DNA of 64,000 bases, taken from NCBI GenBank assembly GCA_016936535.1, contig JAFGXP010000003.1, positions 62,001-126,000 of the forward strand, given 5' to 3'. This document shows positions 8,625-17,180 of the stretch, in pieces (positions within the stretch are counted from its first letter, which is position 1; each line of letters starts with the position of its first letter). Source of the stretch: Thiotrichales bacterium (GTDB taxonomy: Bacteria > Pseudomonadota > Gammaproteobacteria > Thiomicrospirales > Thiomicrospiraceae). The position numbers and the translations under genes are program-made. The notes below the pieces were generated by a model, which saw only the letters and a program-made list of their open reading frames with translations, searched no databases and had not been told where the DNA came from.

Positions 8625-10019
8625 CTAAATAACTTTAGAAAAACGGTTTTGGGTATCCGCCTTGAGGTAGGCATCAAACACCATACAGAGATTACGAATC
8701 AACAAACGTCCTTTGGCGGTCACGCTCAATTCTTGCGTATTCCATTCAATTAAGCCATCGCCAATCATGGGCGTTAAGCGATGTAATTCATCGGCAAAAT
8801 ACTCGGCAAAACGGATTTTCCACTGTTTTTCAAAGTCAGTAACCGACAAATGAAAATGACAAATCAATCGGGTAATCAAATCCCGACGCAACGCATCGTC
8901 TTCAGTCAACTGCACTCCCCGATAAATTGCTAATCCCCCCGCATCTATCGCCTGATAATAATCTGCCAAGATCTTGTGGTTTTGTGCGTAGCTATTGTCA
9001 ATTAACGAAATCGCCGTAGCACCCATACCAATCAAATCACAATCCGAATGGGTCGAATACCCTTGAAAATTCCGATAAAGGGTTTCATTACGTTGGGCCA
9101 CCGCCAGCTCATCATCTGGTTTGGCAAAATGATCCATACCAATATACACATAACCCGCTGTCAATAAGCATGCACTGGCAGCCTGTAGAATCGCCAATTT
9201 TTCTGCAGCCGTAGGCATATCCGCTTCCTTCATCTTTTTTTGCGTTGGAAAGACATTCGGCATATGCGCATAATTGAAAATGGAAAAACGATCCGGCTTA
9301 GCTTCAAGCACTTGCTCTAGGGTACGAACAAAACCGGCAACCGTTTGGTGTGGCAAACCATAAATCAAATCGACGTTTACCGAAAGAAAACCCATCTCGC
9401 GGGCAGCATGCAAAACTTCAAAGGTTTGCTCAGGCGTTTGCAAGCGATTTACCGCCTTTTGCACTTTTTCATCAAAATCTTGCACCCCTAGGCTCATCCG
9501 GTTAAAGCCTAATTCGCGTAACAACCGAACGGTTTCTCGATTGGCTTCACGCGGATCAATTTCAATCGAATATTCGCCAGAGTCGTCGTCTAACAGCCGA
9601 AAATGCTCACGCGTTTTCGTCATCAATTGACGCATTTCGTCTAGACTTAGAAAAGTTGGGGTACCGCCTCCCCAATGGAGTTGACGCACAACGCGATCTG
9701 AGTCAAAGCATGCGGCTTGTCGCTCAATCTCCAGCAGCAGACGTTGTAGATAAGGGGTGGTTTTAGAACGATCTCGAGTCCAAACTTTACTGCATGCGCA
9801 GAAAAAACAGACCGTATCACAAAAAGGAATATGAAAATACAGCGATAGATCACGCCCAGCCGCGTTGCTTCGTGCCACCGCTTGCTGGTATGCAGCGACA
9901 TCAAAATCTTCTTCAAATTGCACCGCAGTGGGATAAGAGGTGTAGCGAGGGCCGGATTGGTTATAACGCTGAATTAACTCGGTATCGAACACCATTGATT
10001 GTTGAATCGTCTGTTGCAT
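8625..10019 (-). CDS. hemN: HemN, oxygen-independent coproporphyrinogen III dehydrogenase
   Basis: This radical-SAM enzyme converts coproporphyrinogen III to protoporphyrinogen IX without oxygen, in haem synthesis. The 464-residue protein has the iron-sulfur motif C-D-T-V-C-F-F-C-A-C (Cys67, 71, 74, 76), closely matching E. coli Cys62/66/69/71. WGGGTPTF and the tail typical of true HemN follow, including a substrate-side RYTSYPTAVQF near residue 25. These features separate it from the shorter HemW. It is convergent with the DUF218 gene. I saw no convincing FNR box upstream. Confidence 0.95.
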   Translation of the reverse strand: MQQTIQQSMVFDTELIQRYNQSGPRYTSYPTAVQFEEDFDVAAYQQAVARSNAAGRDLSLYFHIPFCDTVCFFCACSKVWTRDRSKTTPYLQRLLLEIERQAACFDSDRVVRQLHWGGGTPTFLSLDEMRQLMTKTREHFRLLDDDSGEYSIEIDPREANRETVRLLRELGFNRMSLGVQDFDEKVQKAVNRLQTPEQTFEVLHAAREMGFLSVNVDLIYGLPHQTVAGFVRTLEQVLEAKPDRFSIFNYAHMPNVFPTQKKMKEADMPTAAEKLAILQAASACLLTAGYVYIGMDHFAKPDDELAVAQRNETLYRNFQGYSTHSDCDLIGMGATAISLIDNSYAQNHKILADYYQAIDAGGLAIYRGVQLTEDDALRRDLITRLICHFHLSVTDFEKQWKIRFAEYFADELHRLTPMIGDGLIEWNTQELSVTAKGRLLIRNLCMVFDAYLKADTQNRFSKVI

Positions 10020-10100
10020 TGCCTGCTCCCTCTCATGCTTATCCAGTGCGGAAAAGCATAAGCGAAAGCTAATGCAAACAAGTTATTTTGCCTCAAGAGC

Positions 10101-12332
10101 CTAATCGGCATTTCGTCGAATTAACCATACTTGGTGAATTTTTGGATTGCGCTTGAAATCTTCCGGCAAGGTCGCTTGCGTTAAATTTTCGATCAAAAAC
10201 TGCTGCTCTAGAAGTGCATCCAGCTTAAATTTACGCAAGTTATTCGAAAACACCAAGGTACCACCCGGCAACAACAAACTCATGGCCTGGCGAATCAAGC
10301 GACCGTGATCACGTTGAATATCTAAAATCCCGTCCATTTTCTTTGAAGAAGAAAAACTCGGTGGATCCATAAAAATCACCTCAAACTGGCGTGACGGTTT
10401 GGGCTGCATCTGCGCCTGCTCTTCCAACCAAGCAATCACATCTGCCCGCAAAAGCTCATGCTTACGATCATCAATTTTATTGGCCCAGAAATTGTGTTGT
10501 GCCCAATACAAATAGGTTCTCGACATATCAACGCTCAAGCTGCTTTTGGCACCGGCTATTGCCGCCTCAGCCGTCGCCGTCGCGGTGTAACAGAAGAGGT
10601 TCAAAAGACTTTTGCCTTTTGAAAGTTCCGCCACTTTAGCACGCACCAAGCGATGATCTAAAAAGACGCCTGTATCCAGATAATCGGTAAAGTTAACGCG
10701 CAGCAAGGTGTCATTTTCAACAATCGTAAAGTAATGCTGGTTACTCTCCAGCTTCTCATACTGACTGGAACCTTTCTGACGCTCACGCACCTTAAACACA
10801 ATACGATCGGTTGGCACCTCAAACACCGCTGGCAAAACGGCCATCACTTCGTGCAAGCGACGGCGCGCACTGACCGGATCGACCGATTTCGGCGCTGCAT
10901 ACTCGCTTACCACCAGCCAAACACCGGCTTCTTCAGTTTGATAATAGTCAATCGCCAAAGCATATTCCGGCATGTCCGCATCGTACACACGATAGGCCGA
11001 AACACGATTTTTTTCTGCCCACTTACGCAATCCTTTCCAATTTTTACGCAGTCGGTTGGCGACCATTTGCGCACCATCGGCCTCCGCTAAACGTGGAAAA
11101 AACTGCTGCACCTGCTGCGCCAAATCACTGCCGCCTTTTAATGCCGGAGTGCGATGCGCCTCTTCGCTGACATCAAAACGCAGCAACTTGCACTCAAGAG
11201 GACCGTTGGCAAAATCGTGCGAACGCTTGGCTTTTAACCCCAAATACAGGCCTAATTGCGGATTGCAGGTTAAAACAGCCGCTTGCCAACCAGCAAACGC
11301 TTGCTTGAGGTAATTGCCTAAATCCAGATAAATCTGTTTGACCTCTTCCACTTCACCCAAGCGTTCACCATAAGGCGGATTGGTTACAATTAAACCCACT
11401 GGCCAATCCCCCCAGCGACTGCCCTGCTCGACTGTCATCTGTTTGAGTTCAATAACATCTGCATAACCCGCTGCGGCAATCGCCTCTTGTGCAATCATCA
11501 ATGACTTGTGAGAGGCGTCCGATCCGTAAATTTGCGGCAATTTACGCAAGCCTTCAGCCTCACGTTGCTCGGCCTCAGCAATCAGTGTTTGCCAAAGGGT
11601 AGGATTGTGACCTTTCAAGTGCCTCAGCTGCATTTGTTGCGCCTTGGCTAAACCAGGAGCCAAATCCGAAGCCATCATCGCTGCCTCGACCAGAAAGGTT
11701 CCCGAACCGCACATTGGGTCATAAAAGCAACCGCCTTGCGCTGCAATTTGAGGCCATCCTGCACGCATTAAAATCGCCGCCGCCACGTTTTCTTTCAAGG
11801 GCGCGGTTACCTGTTCGCCTTCTCGATAACCCCGTTGATGCAAACTGTAACCAATGAGATCTAAACTGAGCGTCAATTGATTACGGTTTAGGTGACCATG
11901 AATCCGCAAATCGGGATAGACCGTATCGACAATCGGACGTTCAAGACCTTGATTACGGAAATAATCCACAATACCGTCTTTAATCTTTAACGCACCAAAG
12001 TGACTGTGATCAATGCCCATTCCCTTTCCAGAAAAGGAGACAGCAAAGCGATCGCCCGTCTTAAAATGGCGTTGCCAATCAAATTGCGCCACCTGAGTGG
12101 TCAAGTCCTCTTGGTTATCTAACGTACATTCCAAAAGCGTTAAGTAGATGCGGTTTGCCAATCGCGACCATAGGCAGCAGCGATAAAGCACCTCTTCACT
12201 TGCGGAAAACTCGACCCCGCGCGGTTGAGCTTTGGCACTTTCTGCCCCTAAAGCAAGGAGTTCCTCCCGGCAGAGTTCATTTAAACCGCCGGCCGTAGTG
12301 GCAAAACAGCTAAGCAGAGGTTGGCTTTTCAT
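10101..12332 (-). CDS. rlmL: RlmKL, bifunctional 23S rRNA methyltransferase
   Basis: This 743-residue fusion matches E. coli RlmKL, which makes m2G2445 (RlmL half) and m7G2069 (RlmK half). The N-terminal THUMP region (about 60-160) is followed by an RlmL methyltransferase with DPMCGSGTFLVEAA and the catalytic V-T-N-P-P-Y-G-E-R-L. The C-terminal RlmK domain has a LNLFCYTATATAEAA SAM motif and MDPPSFS. It is full length and starts at MKSQPLLSCFATTAGG. It stands 81 nt upstream of hemN on the same strand and may be cotranscribed. Confidence 0.95.
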   Translation of the reverse strand: MKSQPLLSCFATTAGGLNELCREELLALGAESAKAQPRGVEFSASEEVLYRCCLWSRLANRIYLTLLECTLDNQEDLTTQVAQFDWQRHFKTGDRFAVSFSGKGMGIDHSHFGALKIKDGIVDYFRNQGLERPIVDTVYPDLRIHGHLNRNQLTLSLDLIGYSLHQRGYREGEQVTAPLKENVAAAILMRAGWPQIAAQGGCFYDPMCGSGTFLVEAAMMASDLAPGLAKAQQMQLRHLKGHNPTLWQTLIAEAEQREAEGLRKLPQIYGSDASHKSLMIAQEAIAAAGYADVIELKQMTVEQGSRWGDWPVGLIVTNPPYGERLGEVEEVKQIYLDLGNYLKQAFAGWQAAVLTCNPQLGLYLGLKAKRSHDFANGPLECKLLRFDVSEEAHRTPALKGGSDLAQQVQQFFPRLAEADGAQMVANRLRKNWKGLRKWAEKNRVSAYRVYDADMPEYALAIDYYQTEEAGVWLVVSEYAAPKSVDPVSARRRLHEVMAVLPAVFEVPTDRIVFKVRERQKGSSQYEKLESNQHYFTIVENDTLLRVNFTDYLDTGVFLDHRLVRAKVAELSKGKSLLNLFCYTATATAEAAIAGAKSSLSVDMSRTYLYWAQHNFWANKIDDRKHELLRADVIAWLEEQAQMQPKPSRQFEVIFMDPPSFSSSKKMDGILDIQRDHGRLIRQAMSLLLPGGTLVFSNNLRKFKLDALLEQQFLIENLTQATLPEDFKRNPKIHQVWLIRRNAD

Positions 12333-12636
12333 TGGGATTCCTTTGATTTTAATTTGCGGTCATTTTATCCGCTTTTGCCTTTTTCTTTACGCCTGTTTCA
12401 GTAGAATAGCAATGCCGCCAAAAGCGTAGGATGGTTAAGAACACGCAAAATACGTTCAAATGGCCTCAGGCAAGGCAAATTGTTCTGAGCAAGGTACAAA
12501 CTTGCCGTCACGTCTCGACCTGACCCAAAAAACAACACGGCTCGGGAATATTTTGCAAAGCCCTCTTAAAAGCAAGGGGGGCTTGTTCTGAATTTTCTTA
12601 ACATCAAGCGCCACCCAATAGCGATAGGATTTGATT
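12333..12636. other. Intergenic gap between divergent rlmKL and mltB-like gene
   Basis: These 304 nt should hold two divergent promoters. A GC-rich imperfect stem (GCCCTCTT with AAGGGGGGC near 12560-12585) is present, but with no T tract. I see no supportable gene. Confidence 0.45.
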
Positions 12637-13899
12637 GTGATAGTATTTTTTTCCCCTCGATTGGCTAAAAGCCTAGCACTGATCGCCTGCCTTATCAGCG
12701 CCCCCATCTTGCAGGCCCAAGCCGAAGCAACCTTAGCTGAGGATTCGCGCTCATTTCAAAGCTGGCTTGCCGACTTTAAACTGCGCGCACTCTCTGAAGG
12801 CATCTCGGCCGCCACGCTTGAAAAGGCCCTCCATAACTTGGTTCCGAGTGAACAAATTTTACAATCCGACCGTAAGCAGCCTGAGTTTACTCGCACCTTT
12901 TTTCAATATTTAGAAGCGGCTGTCTCGCCATTGCGGGTAGAGAATGGGAAAATTCAATATCAAAATCAACGCGCCTTGTTGGAAGAAGTCGAGCAAAAAT
13001 ACGGCGTACCCGGCGCCTACCTAGTCGCTTTTTGGGGAATGGAAACCAACTATGGGCGTTTTACCGGCAACCTACCGATTATTCAGTCGCTCGCCACACT
13101 CGCCTACGATCCACGCCGCAGTGCGTTTTTCAGCCAAGAATTACTGGCCGCATTGCGTATTTTAGATCGTGGGGATGTACCTCTTGAACAGATGCAGGGT
13201 TCTTGGGCAGGCGCAATGGGACAAGTGCAATTCATGCCAAGTAACTACTTAAAATATGCCATTGATGGGGATGGCGACGGGAAAGTCAATTTATGGAGCA
13301 GTGTGCCGGATGCCTTGCATTCAGCGGGATATTTTCTACAGCAATTGGGCTGGCAACCGAACCAAGATTGGGGGCTAGAAGTTCAACTTCCGAGTGACTT
13401 TGACTTTGCGCTGGCTGACGGAAAAACACCTCGCCCCTTACAAGATTGGCAGGCAATGGGTGTCCGCGACGCACAAGGCAAAACACTGGATGCAAATTAC
13501 GCGCAAAATCCACGCTTAGTATTGCCGAGTGATTACCGAGGACCCGCTTTTTTAGTATTTGATAATTTTCGTGTCATTCGTCGCTGGAACAACTCCAGCC
13601 ACTATGCGATTGCAGTCGGATACTTGGCCGACCAATTGCGCAACAAGGCAGCGCTGAGTAAAAGCCGCCCTACAGACGATCAGGGATTAAGTTTGATCGA
13701 AATCAAAGAGTTGCAAACTCAGCTGTCACAACGGGGTTATGCTGTCGGAGAAGTCGATGGGATTATCGGTGGGCAAACTCGAGCCGCTATTCGGGCTTTT
13801 CAGCAACAATATGGACTTCCTGCCGATGGGTACCCTTCCATCAAACTGCTCAATCAACTGCGCACAACACCGAGCAAATCAAGTCTTGAGCCTTCTTAA
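12637..13899 (+). CDS. MltB-family lytic murein transglycosylase with peptidoglycan-binding domain
   Basis: This periplasmic enzyme cleaves the glycan strands of peptidoglycan with formation of anhydro ends. A signal peptide (about residues 8-28) precedes an SLT_2 domain with the catalytic glutamate in FWGMETNYGRF (about residue 136) and the supporting AMGQVQFMPSNYLKYA. A D-x-D-G-D-G-K-V-N-L-W segment is family typical. A PG_binding_1 domain forms the C terminus (about 355-415, with GEVDGIIGGQTRAAIRAFQQ). GTG at 12637 has AGGA 7 nt upstream; TTG 12631 is too close to it. MltB-type proteins with this extra C-terminal domain are common. It faces the retention-module gene. Confidence 0.9.
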   Translation: MIVFFSPRLAKSLALIACLISAPILQAQAEATLAEDSRSFQSWLADFKLRALSEGISAATLEKALHNLVPSEQILQSDRKQPEFTRTFFQYLEAAVSPLRVENGKIQYQNQRALLEEVEQKYGVPGAYLVAFWGMETNYGRFTGNLPIIQSLATLAYDPRRSAFFSQELLAALRILDRGDVPLEQMQGSWAGAMGQVQFMPSNYLKYAIDGDGDGKVNLWSSVPDALHSAGYFLQQLGWQPNQDWGLEVQLPSDFDFALADGKTPRPLQDWQAMGVRDAQGKTLDANYAQNPRLVLPSDYRGPAFLVFDNFRVIRRWNNSSHYAIAVGYLADQLRNKAALSKSRPTDDQGLSLIEIKELQTQLSQRGYAVGEVDGIIGGQTRAAIRAFQQQYGLPADGYPSIKLLNQLRTTPSKSSLEPS

Positions 13900-13927
13900 T
13901 ATATTAAAATACGATGAAAATACCGGT

Positions 13928-14683
13928 TTAAAGGTACTCGTAAACGCCTAAGCTTTCTTCTTGCAAAAGGCTGTTTAGTCGAACATCTCCTGCTGCATAA
14001 CCAACAAATTGTACAGGACTAAAGTAATGACTAATATCCACGACCTGAACCAGTTGCTGTAGCAAACTATCTAACGCCAAACTGTGTACGCCTTGCTCAA
14101 CCAACGAGAGTAATCCTTGCTTATCCAAAGAGGTTGATACCGCTTGAACAGGTTCTGCTTGCGGTCGCAACACTTCACCTAACATCGCTTCTTCTAAAGT
14201 CAGAGTCGGTGAGCTCGCCTCGGCATTTAAGCCTTTTGCCAATAAATCTTGAGCATTCAATGCCTGCTCAAACTCGCTCAAATACAACTGATGCTCTTCA
14301 AGAAGCGTCATTTCATGAAACGGATTTTCGTTCCAGCTTTGATTCAAGCGTTCGGTTAAGCTATGCAGTAACTGACTCATTTCACTTTCGGAATCGGCCA
14401 AAGCCAACTCAACCACTGCCCGAATAAAGCTATGAGTTTGAACGCTTGCCTCGGTTTCTGGATCCAAGGCCAAATTCGCTAAATCTTCATTCAGCAAAAG
14501 CTGAGCATTCGCACCTATGACTAAAAGCGAGCCATCTTCAAGACGGAGCTGACAAGTAGCGTTGTCGCCAGTCACCAGCAACTCATTTAAAGCAAGCGTC
14601 TGCAGTGGCTGCGCAGAACGCATACTGTCTGCCGACACAACACTGACTGTTCCTTGAAGAGACTCCACAACTGCAATTTGCAT
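13928..14683 (-). CDS. Orphan protein with a FecR/LapA-type retention-module-like N terminus
   Basis: This 251-residue protein starts MQIAVVESLQGTVSVVSAD. Residues 1-70 follow the pattern of the retention module that begins giant LapA/BapA-type adhesins (G-x-V near 11-13, ELLVTGD, LRLEDGSLLVIGANAQLLL). Unlike those adhesins it has no long repeat region and no C-terminal RTX part. The rest is acidic, Leu-rich and unrecognised. A Y-A-A-G at 229-232 resembles the di-alanine site cut by LapG, but it lies near the C terminus, not after the module. I see no signal peptide. ATG 14683 has AAGGA 7 nt upstream; the frame extends to 14734 without a site. It is downstream of the LLGGD gene but separated from it by a terminator. 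Confidence 0.6.
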   Translation of the reverse strand: MQIAVVESLQGTVSVVSADSMRSAQPLQTLALNELLVTGDNATCQLRLEDGSLLVIGANAQLLLNEDLANLALDPETEASVQTHSFIRAVVELALADSESEMSQLLHSLTERLNQSWNENPFHEMTLLEEHQLYLSEFEQALNAQDLLAKGLNAEASSPTLTLEEAMLGEVLRPQAEPVQAVSTSLDKQGLLSLVEQGVHSLALDSLLQQLVQVVDISHYFSPVQFVGYAAGDVRLNSLLQEESLGVYEYL

Positions 14684-14896
14684 GCTCTTATCCTTTGCCC
14701 TTCTAACGCTGAACTTGTTTGAGGCTTCTGCCAAACAAAGTGCGCTTGATTGTAAATGGGCACGCAGCAGGGCGCGCCAAGTAAAGAAAATTTACTAGCA
14801 TGATACGTGAAAGAAGAAGACTAGGATACTGTCCTTAAGGACAATTCCCACGCTAAGACGCCACACCTTTCTTTGGATCGCAAAATCTTTAGGCAT

Positions 14897-14925
14897 AAAA
14901 AAAGCACCCAAATGGGTGCTTTTTT
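14897..14925 (-). terminator. Terminator downstream of the LLGGD-repeat gene
   Basis: AGCACCCA (14903-14910) and TGGGTGCT (14913-14920) form a strong stem with A and T runs on the two sides. On the minus strand it follows the LLGGD gene by about 25 nt. It would isolate that gene from the retention-module gene. Confidence 0.9.
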
Positions 14926-14951
14926 AAGCAGAATTATCTTCTAAAACTAAA

Positions 14952-16124
14952 TTAGCCTAGTAGATTCAAACCACCGGTTAGATCACCTAAAAGATCTAAA
15001 GACAATAGGTTGCCTAAGCCTGCGGTTGCTGAAGCCTGGCCATCGCCAGATGCAGAACCACCTAGAGATAGACCACCTAGAAGACCGTCAAGATCCAACA
15101 GTCCGCCTAGCAAATCACCACCAAGTAAGTCGCCACCTAGCAAATCACCACCTAGCAAATCACCGCCAAGTAGATCGCCACCTAGCAAGTCACCGCCTAG
15201 CAAGCCGCCACCAAGTAGATCACCTACAGAAAGCAAACCATCCAGACCTAGTCCTGAAGAACCGCCACCTAGACCACCGATAGCTGAACCAATCACTCCG
15301 TTTGGTCCAATTAGGAAATCTGTCACTTCATAAGCAGGTAATACGTTGTGAGCAATGCCTGCTAAAGGCATGGTGATTGCAGCAATTGGTTCAATCCCAA
15401 GCGCTTTCGGGAAGATATCTGGAATGACTGTTGCAACAACATCACCCACAACTGGCAATGACTTTGCAAAACCAACAACGACATCTAGTGAATCTAAACC
15501 AGCGCGAGGCGTTACTGTGCCGTCTGCAGCGATACGTGTTGTTTCAGTGCTTTCAGAAGCCAATAAACTTCCTGGAGGAATGGTACCAGCCAACAAGTTA
15601 CCACCAAGAGAAATTTCATGCAGTAAATCGGTTACTGGCTTAAGTGGACCTGCAACCCCATTGTCAACAACGAAGGTTTTGATGAACAGGTTAACCACAT
15701 CTTCCGTTACTGGGAAAGCGCGGGCGATATCAACAACAGCCTGCAACGCATCACCACCCAGTTCACCTTCAGTGGTTTTCTCGTTGATTGCAGGTAGCAA
15801 TGCTGAAAACAAAGGCAGTGATTTAAGAAGACCAACAGGACCATCAACCAATGCAGGACCAGGAACTACATCGTGAACTAAATCAATTACTTGTGCGCCT
15901 GCTGGTAGCTTTTTAACAAACCCGATGATGTCCATTAGGTTTGATGTATTTGCTCCCTCAAGCGGGCCGCCGTTAGGCGCAACTGAGTTATTAAAACCAG
16001 TTAAAAGTTTTGTGTTTAAAATGTTTACAACAGAGAAAAGTGCGTCTGCAGATTCTGTTTTACCTGCATTAAGTAGATCTAGTGCCATCGTATCGATACT
16101 CCGAATATTTTGATTATGAGTCAT
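14952..16124 (-). CDS. Protein with LLGGD pentad repeats, unknown function
   Basis: I do not recognise this 390-residue protein. It is hydrophobic and acidic, with almost no Cys. Three loosely similar segments appear: near 64 (DIIGFVKKLPAGAQVIDLV), near 127 (LQAVVDIARAFPVTEDVV) and near 212 (LDVVVGFAKSLPVVGDVV). Residues 303-341 are a pentad array: LLGGG, six LLGGD, then LLGG. A Gly/Ser/Ala-rich tail follows. There is no signal peptide, so export, if any, would be by another route. The pentad G-D-L-L-G recalls pentapeptide repeats (A-D/N-L-x-x), but with Gly where Ala is usual. The start is uncertain: ATG 16124 has no good ribosome site, whereas ATG 16088 (MALDLLNAG) has GGAG about 10 nt upstream. 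Confidence 0.7.
   Translation of the reverse strand: MTHNQNIRSIDTMALDLLNAGKTESADALFSVVNILNTKLLTGFNNSVAPNGGPLEGANTSNLMDIIGFVKKLPAGAQVIDLVHDVVPGPALVDGPVGLLKSLPLFSALLPAINEKTTEGELGGDALQAVVDIARAFPVTEDVVNLFIKTFVVDNGVAGPLKPVTDLLHEISLGGNLLAGTIPPGSLLASESTETTRIAADGTVTPRAGLDSLDVVVGFAKSLPVVGDVVATVIPDIFPKALGIEPIAAITMPLAGIAHNVLPAYEVTDFLIGPNGVIGSAIGGLGGGSSGLGLDGLLSVGDLLGGGLLGGDLLGGDLLGGDLLGGDLLGGDLLGGDLLGGLLDLDGLLGGLSLGGSASGDGQASATAGLGNLLSLDLLGDLTGGLNLLG
15102..15218 (-). repeat. 15-nt tandem repeat array encoding LLGGD
   Basis: There are eight consecutive 15-nt units (the last one partial), each encoding LLGG(D/G) in the minus-strand gene. Third-position variation (CTA/TTG for Leu, GAT/GAC for Asp) shows that the units are not all identical, so the array is not a fresh expansion. 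Copy number could vary between strains. Confidence 0.9.
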
Positions 16125-16583
16125 AGTCTTGTTACAAGCTGTTCTATTTATGTGCTTGCTTTTTTAAAATGACGTGCCAATCTTACCGAAGGCGGTAAAT
16201 ATTCTCTACACCTAAATTGCAAATAATTGAAAATTTCTGACTGTAAAGAGAGTTTATAAAAAATAACCCTTTCCTTTCAAGAACTTACGTAAAGTAAATT
16301 CTTATCACAATTTTTTATCAGTTGATAGGAAAAATTTCTTTAAGCTAATTCTAATGCATTTTTGCACTGAACTTAAATACCTTGAAATACCTTTTAAATA
16401 TGCTTTTTAATTTACTTTTATATTGACTGACAATTTTATAACTTATTCACACTCAAAAAATACAGTCATTTTCAAGCATCAATCCAAAAGAACTTATCCC
16501 TTAATCGGCGCTAAGGGCTTAGAATTTAAGCGTTTTATGGTATTAGTAAATGCTTATGCACCTACCCAGTTCTCAACTCAGAC
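16125..16583. other. AT-rich gap upstream of the LLGGD gene
   Basis: These 459 nt are strongly AT-rich and lie between the LLGGD gene start and the lspA stop. I see no gene, RNA or clear promoter. The long leader suggests regulated expression of the LLGGD protein, but this is inference. Confidence 0.5.
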
Positions 16584-17075
16584 CTAGGGCGTTGTTTGTG
16601 TTTTTTTGGCGAAAAGCTCGTTTATCACCAAGGCAATTGCCCCGATTGTAATTGCCATATCGGCAATATTAAAAGTCGCGTAATGCCAGCTACCAAGGTA
16701 AAAATCGATGAAATCCGTGACCTTACCTTGCCATACTCGATCAATCAAATTCCCTATAGCGCCGCCTAATACCAGATTCAAACTCACAGTTTCCCAAGTC
16801 AATGCCTTGGGCAAACGGTTGAGCCACCACAGCATGAAGGCACTCATCCCCACGGCTAAACTAACAAAAAACCAACGCTGCCAACCGCCCATATCCGCCA
16901 GAAAGCTAAAGGCAGCGCCATAATTAAAAGCCAGTGTCCAATTTAAATAAGGCATGACCGCCACCGGCTCGCCGAGCTGTAAACTGCTTAAAGCTACAAA
17001 CTTTGTCACTTGATCAACAAAGATAACCAAGAAAGCAATCCAAAGGGTGTTGAGTGCACTGGTGCGATAGGACAT
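16584..17075 (-). CDS. lspA: LspA, lipoprotein signal peptidase
   Basis: LspA is an inner-membrane aspartyl protease that removes the signal peptide from diacylated prolipoproteins. The 163-residue protein has four membrane segments and the family motifs FVDQVTKF, FNYGAAFSFL, GGAIGNLIDR and VTDFIDF; the last Asp pairs with the one in NIADMAI to form the catalytic dyad. ATG 17075 has AAGGAAA upstream; the frame runs to 17114, but that start lacks a site. It lies 105 nt downstream of ileS, the common ileS-lspA order. Confidence 0.97.
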   Translation of the reverse strand: MSYRTSALNTLWIAFLVIFVDQVTKFVALSSLQLGEPVAVMPYLNWTLAFNYGAAFSFLADMGGWQRWFFVSLAVGMSAFMLWWLNRLPKALTWETVSLNLVLGGAIGNLIDRVWQGKVTDFIDFYLGSWHYATFNIADMAITIGAIALVINELFAKKTQTTP

Positions 17076-17180
17076 TCGGTTTTCCTTAATTAAACAGAGA
17101 TGGAACAAGGCCACTCAAAAGATGTGGCCTCATTCTCAGTAGAGAAGCGTTTGCGTGCAGATAGGTCTCCCCAAATTAGG

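Noticed and set aside
10033-10060. ATGCTT/AAGCAT inverted repeat upstream of hemN as an FNR-type box
   Set aside because: It does not match the TTGAT-N4-ATCAA pattern and is only 6 bp long.
12456-12707. 83-codon minus-strand frame between rlmKL and the transglycosylase gene
   Set aside because: It overlaps the start of the transglycosylase, has no ribosome site and shows no family-like pattern.
15102-15218. CRISPR-like array
   Set aside because: The 15-nt units are contiguous, without spacers, and encode an in-frame pentad.
15010-15333. Plus-strand frame rich in Ser-Pro-Pro-Ser-Lys repeats
   Set aside because: It is the antisense reading of the LLGGD array; a 15-nt repeat yields pentads in every frame. 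The minus frame is longer and is followed by a terminator.
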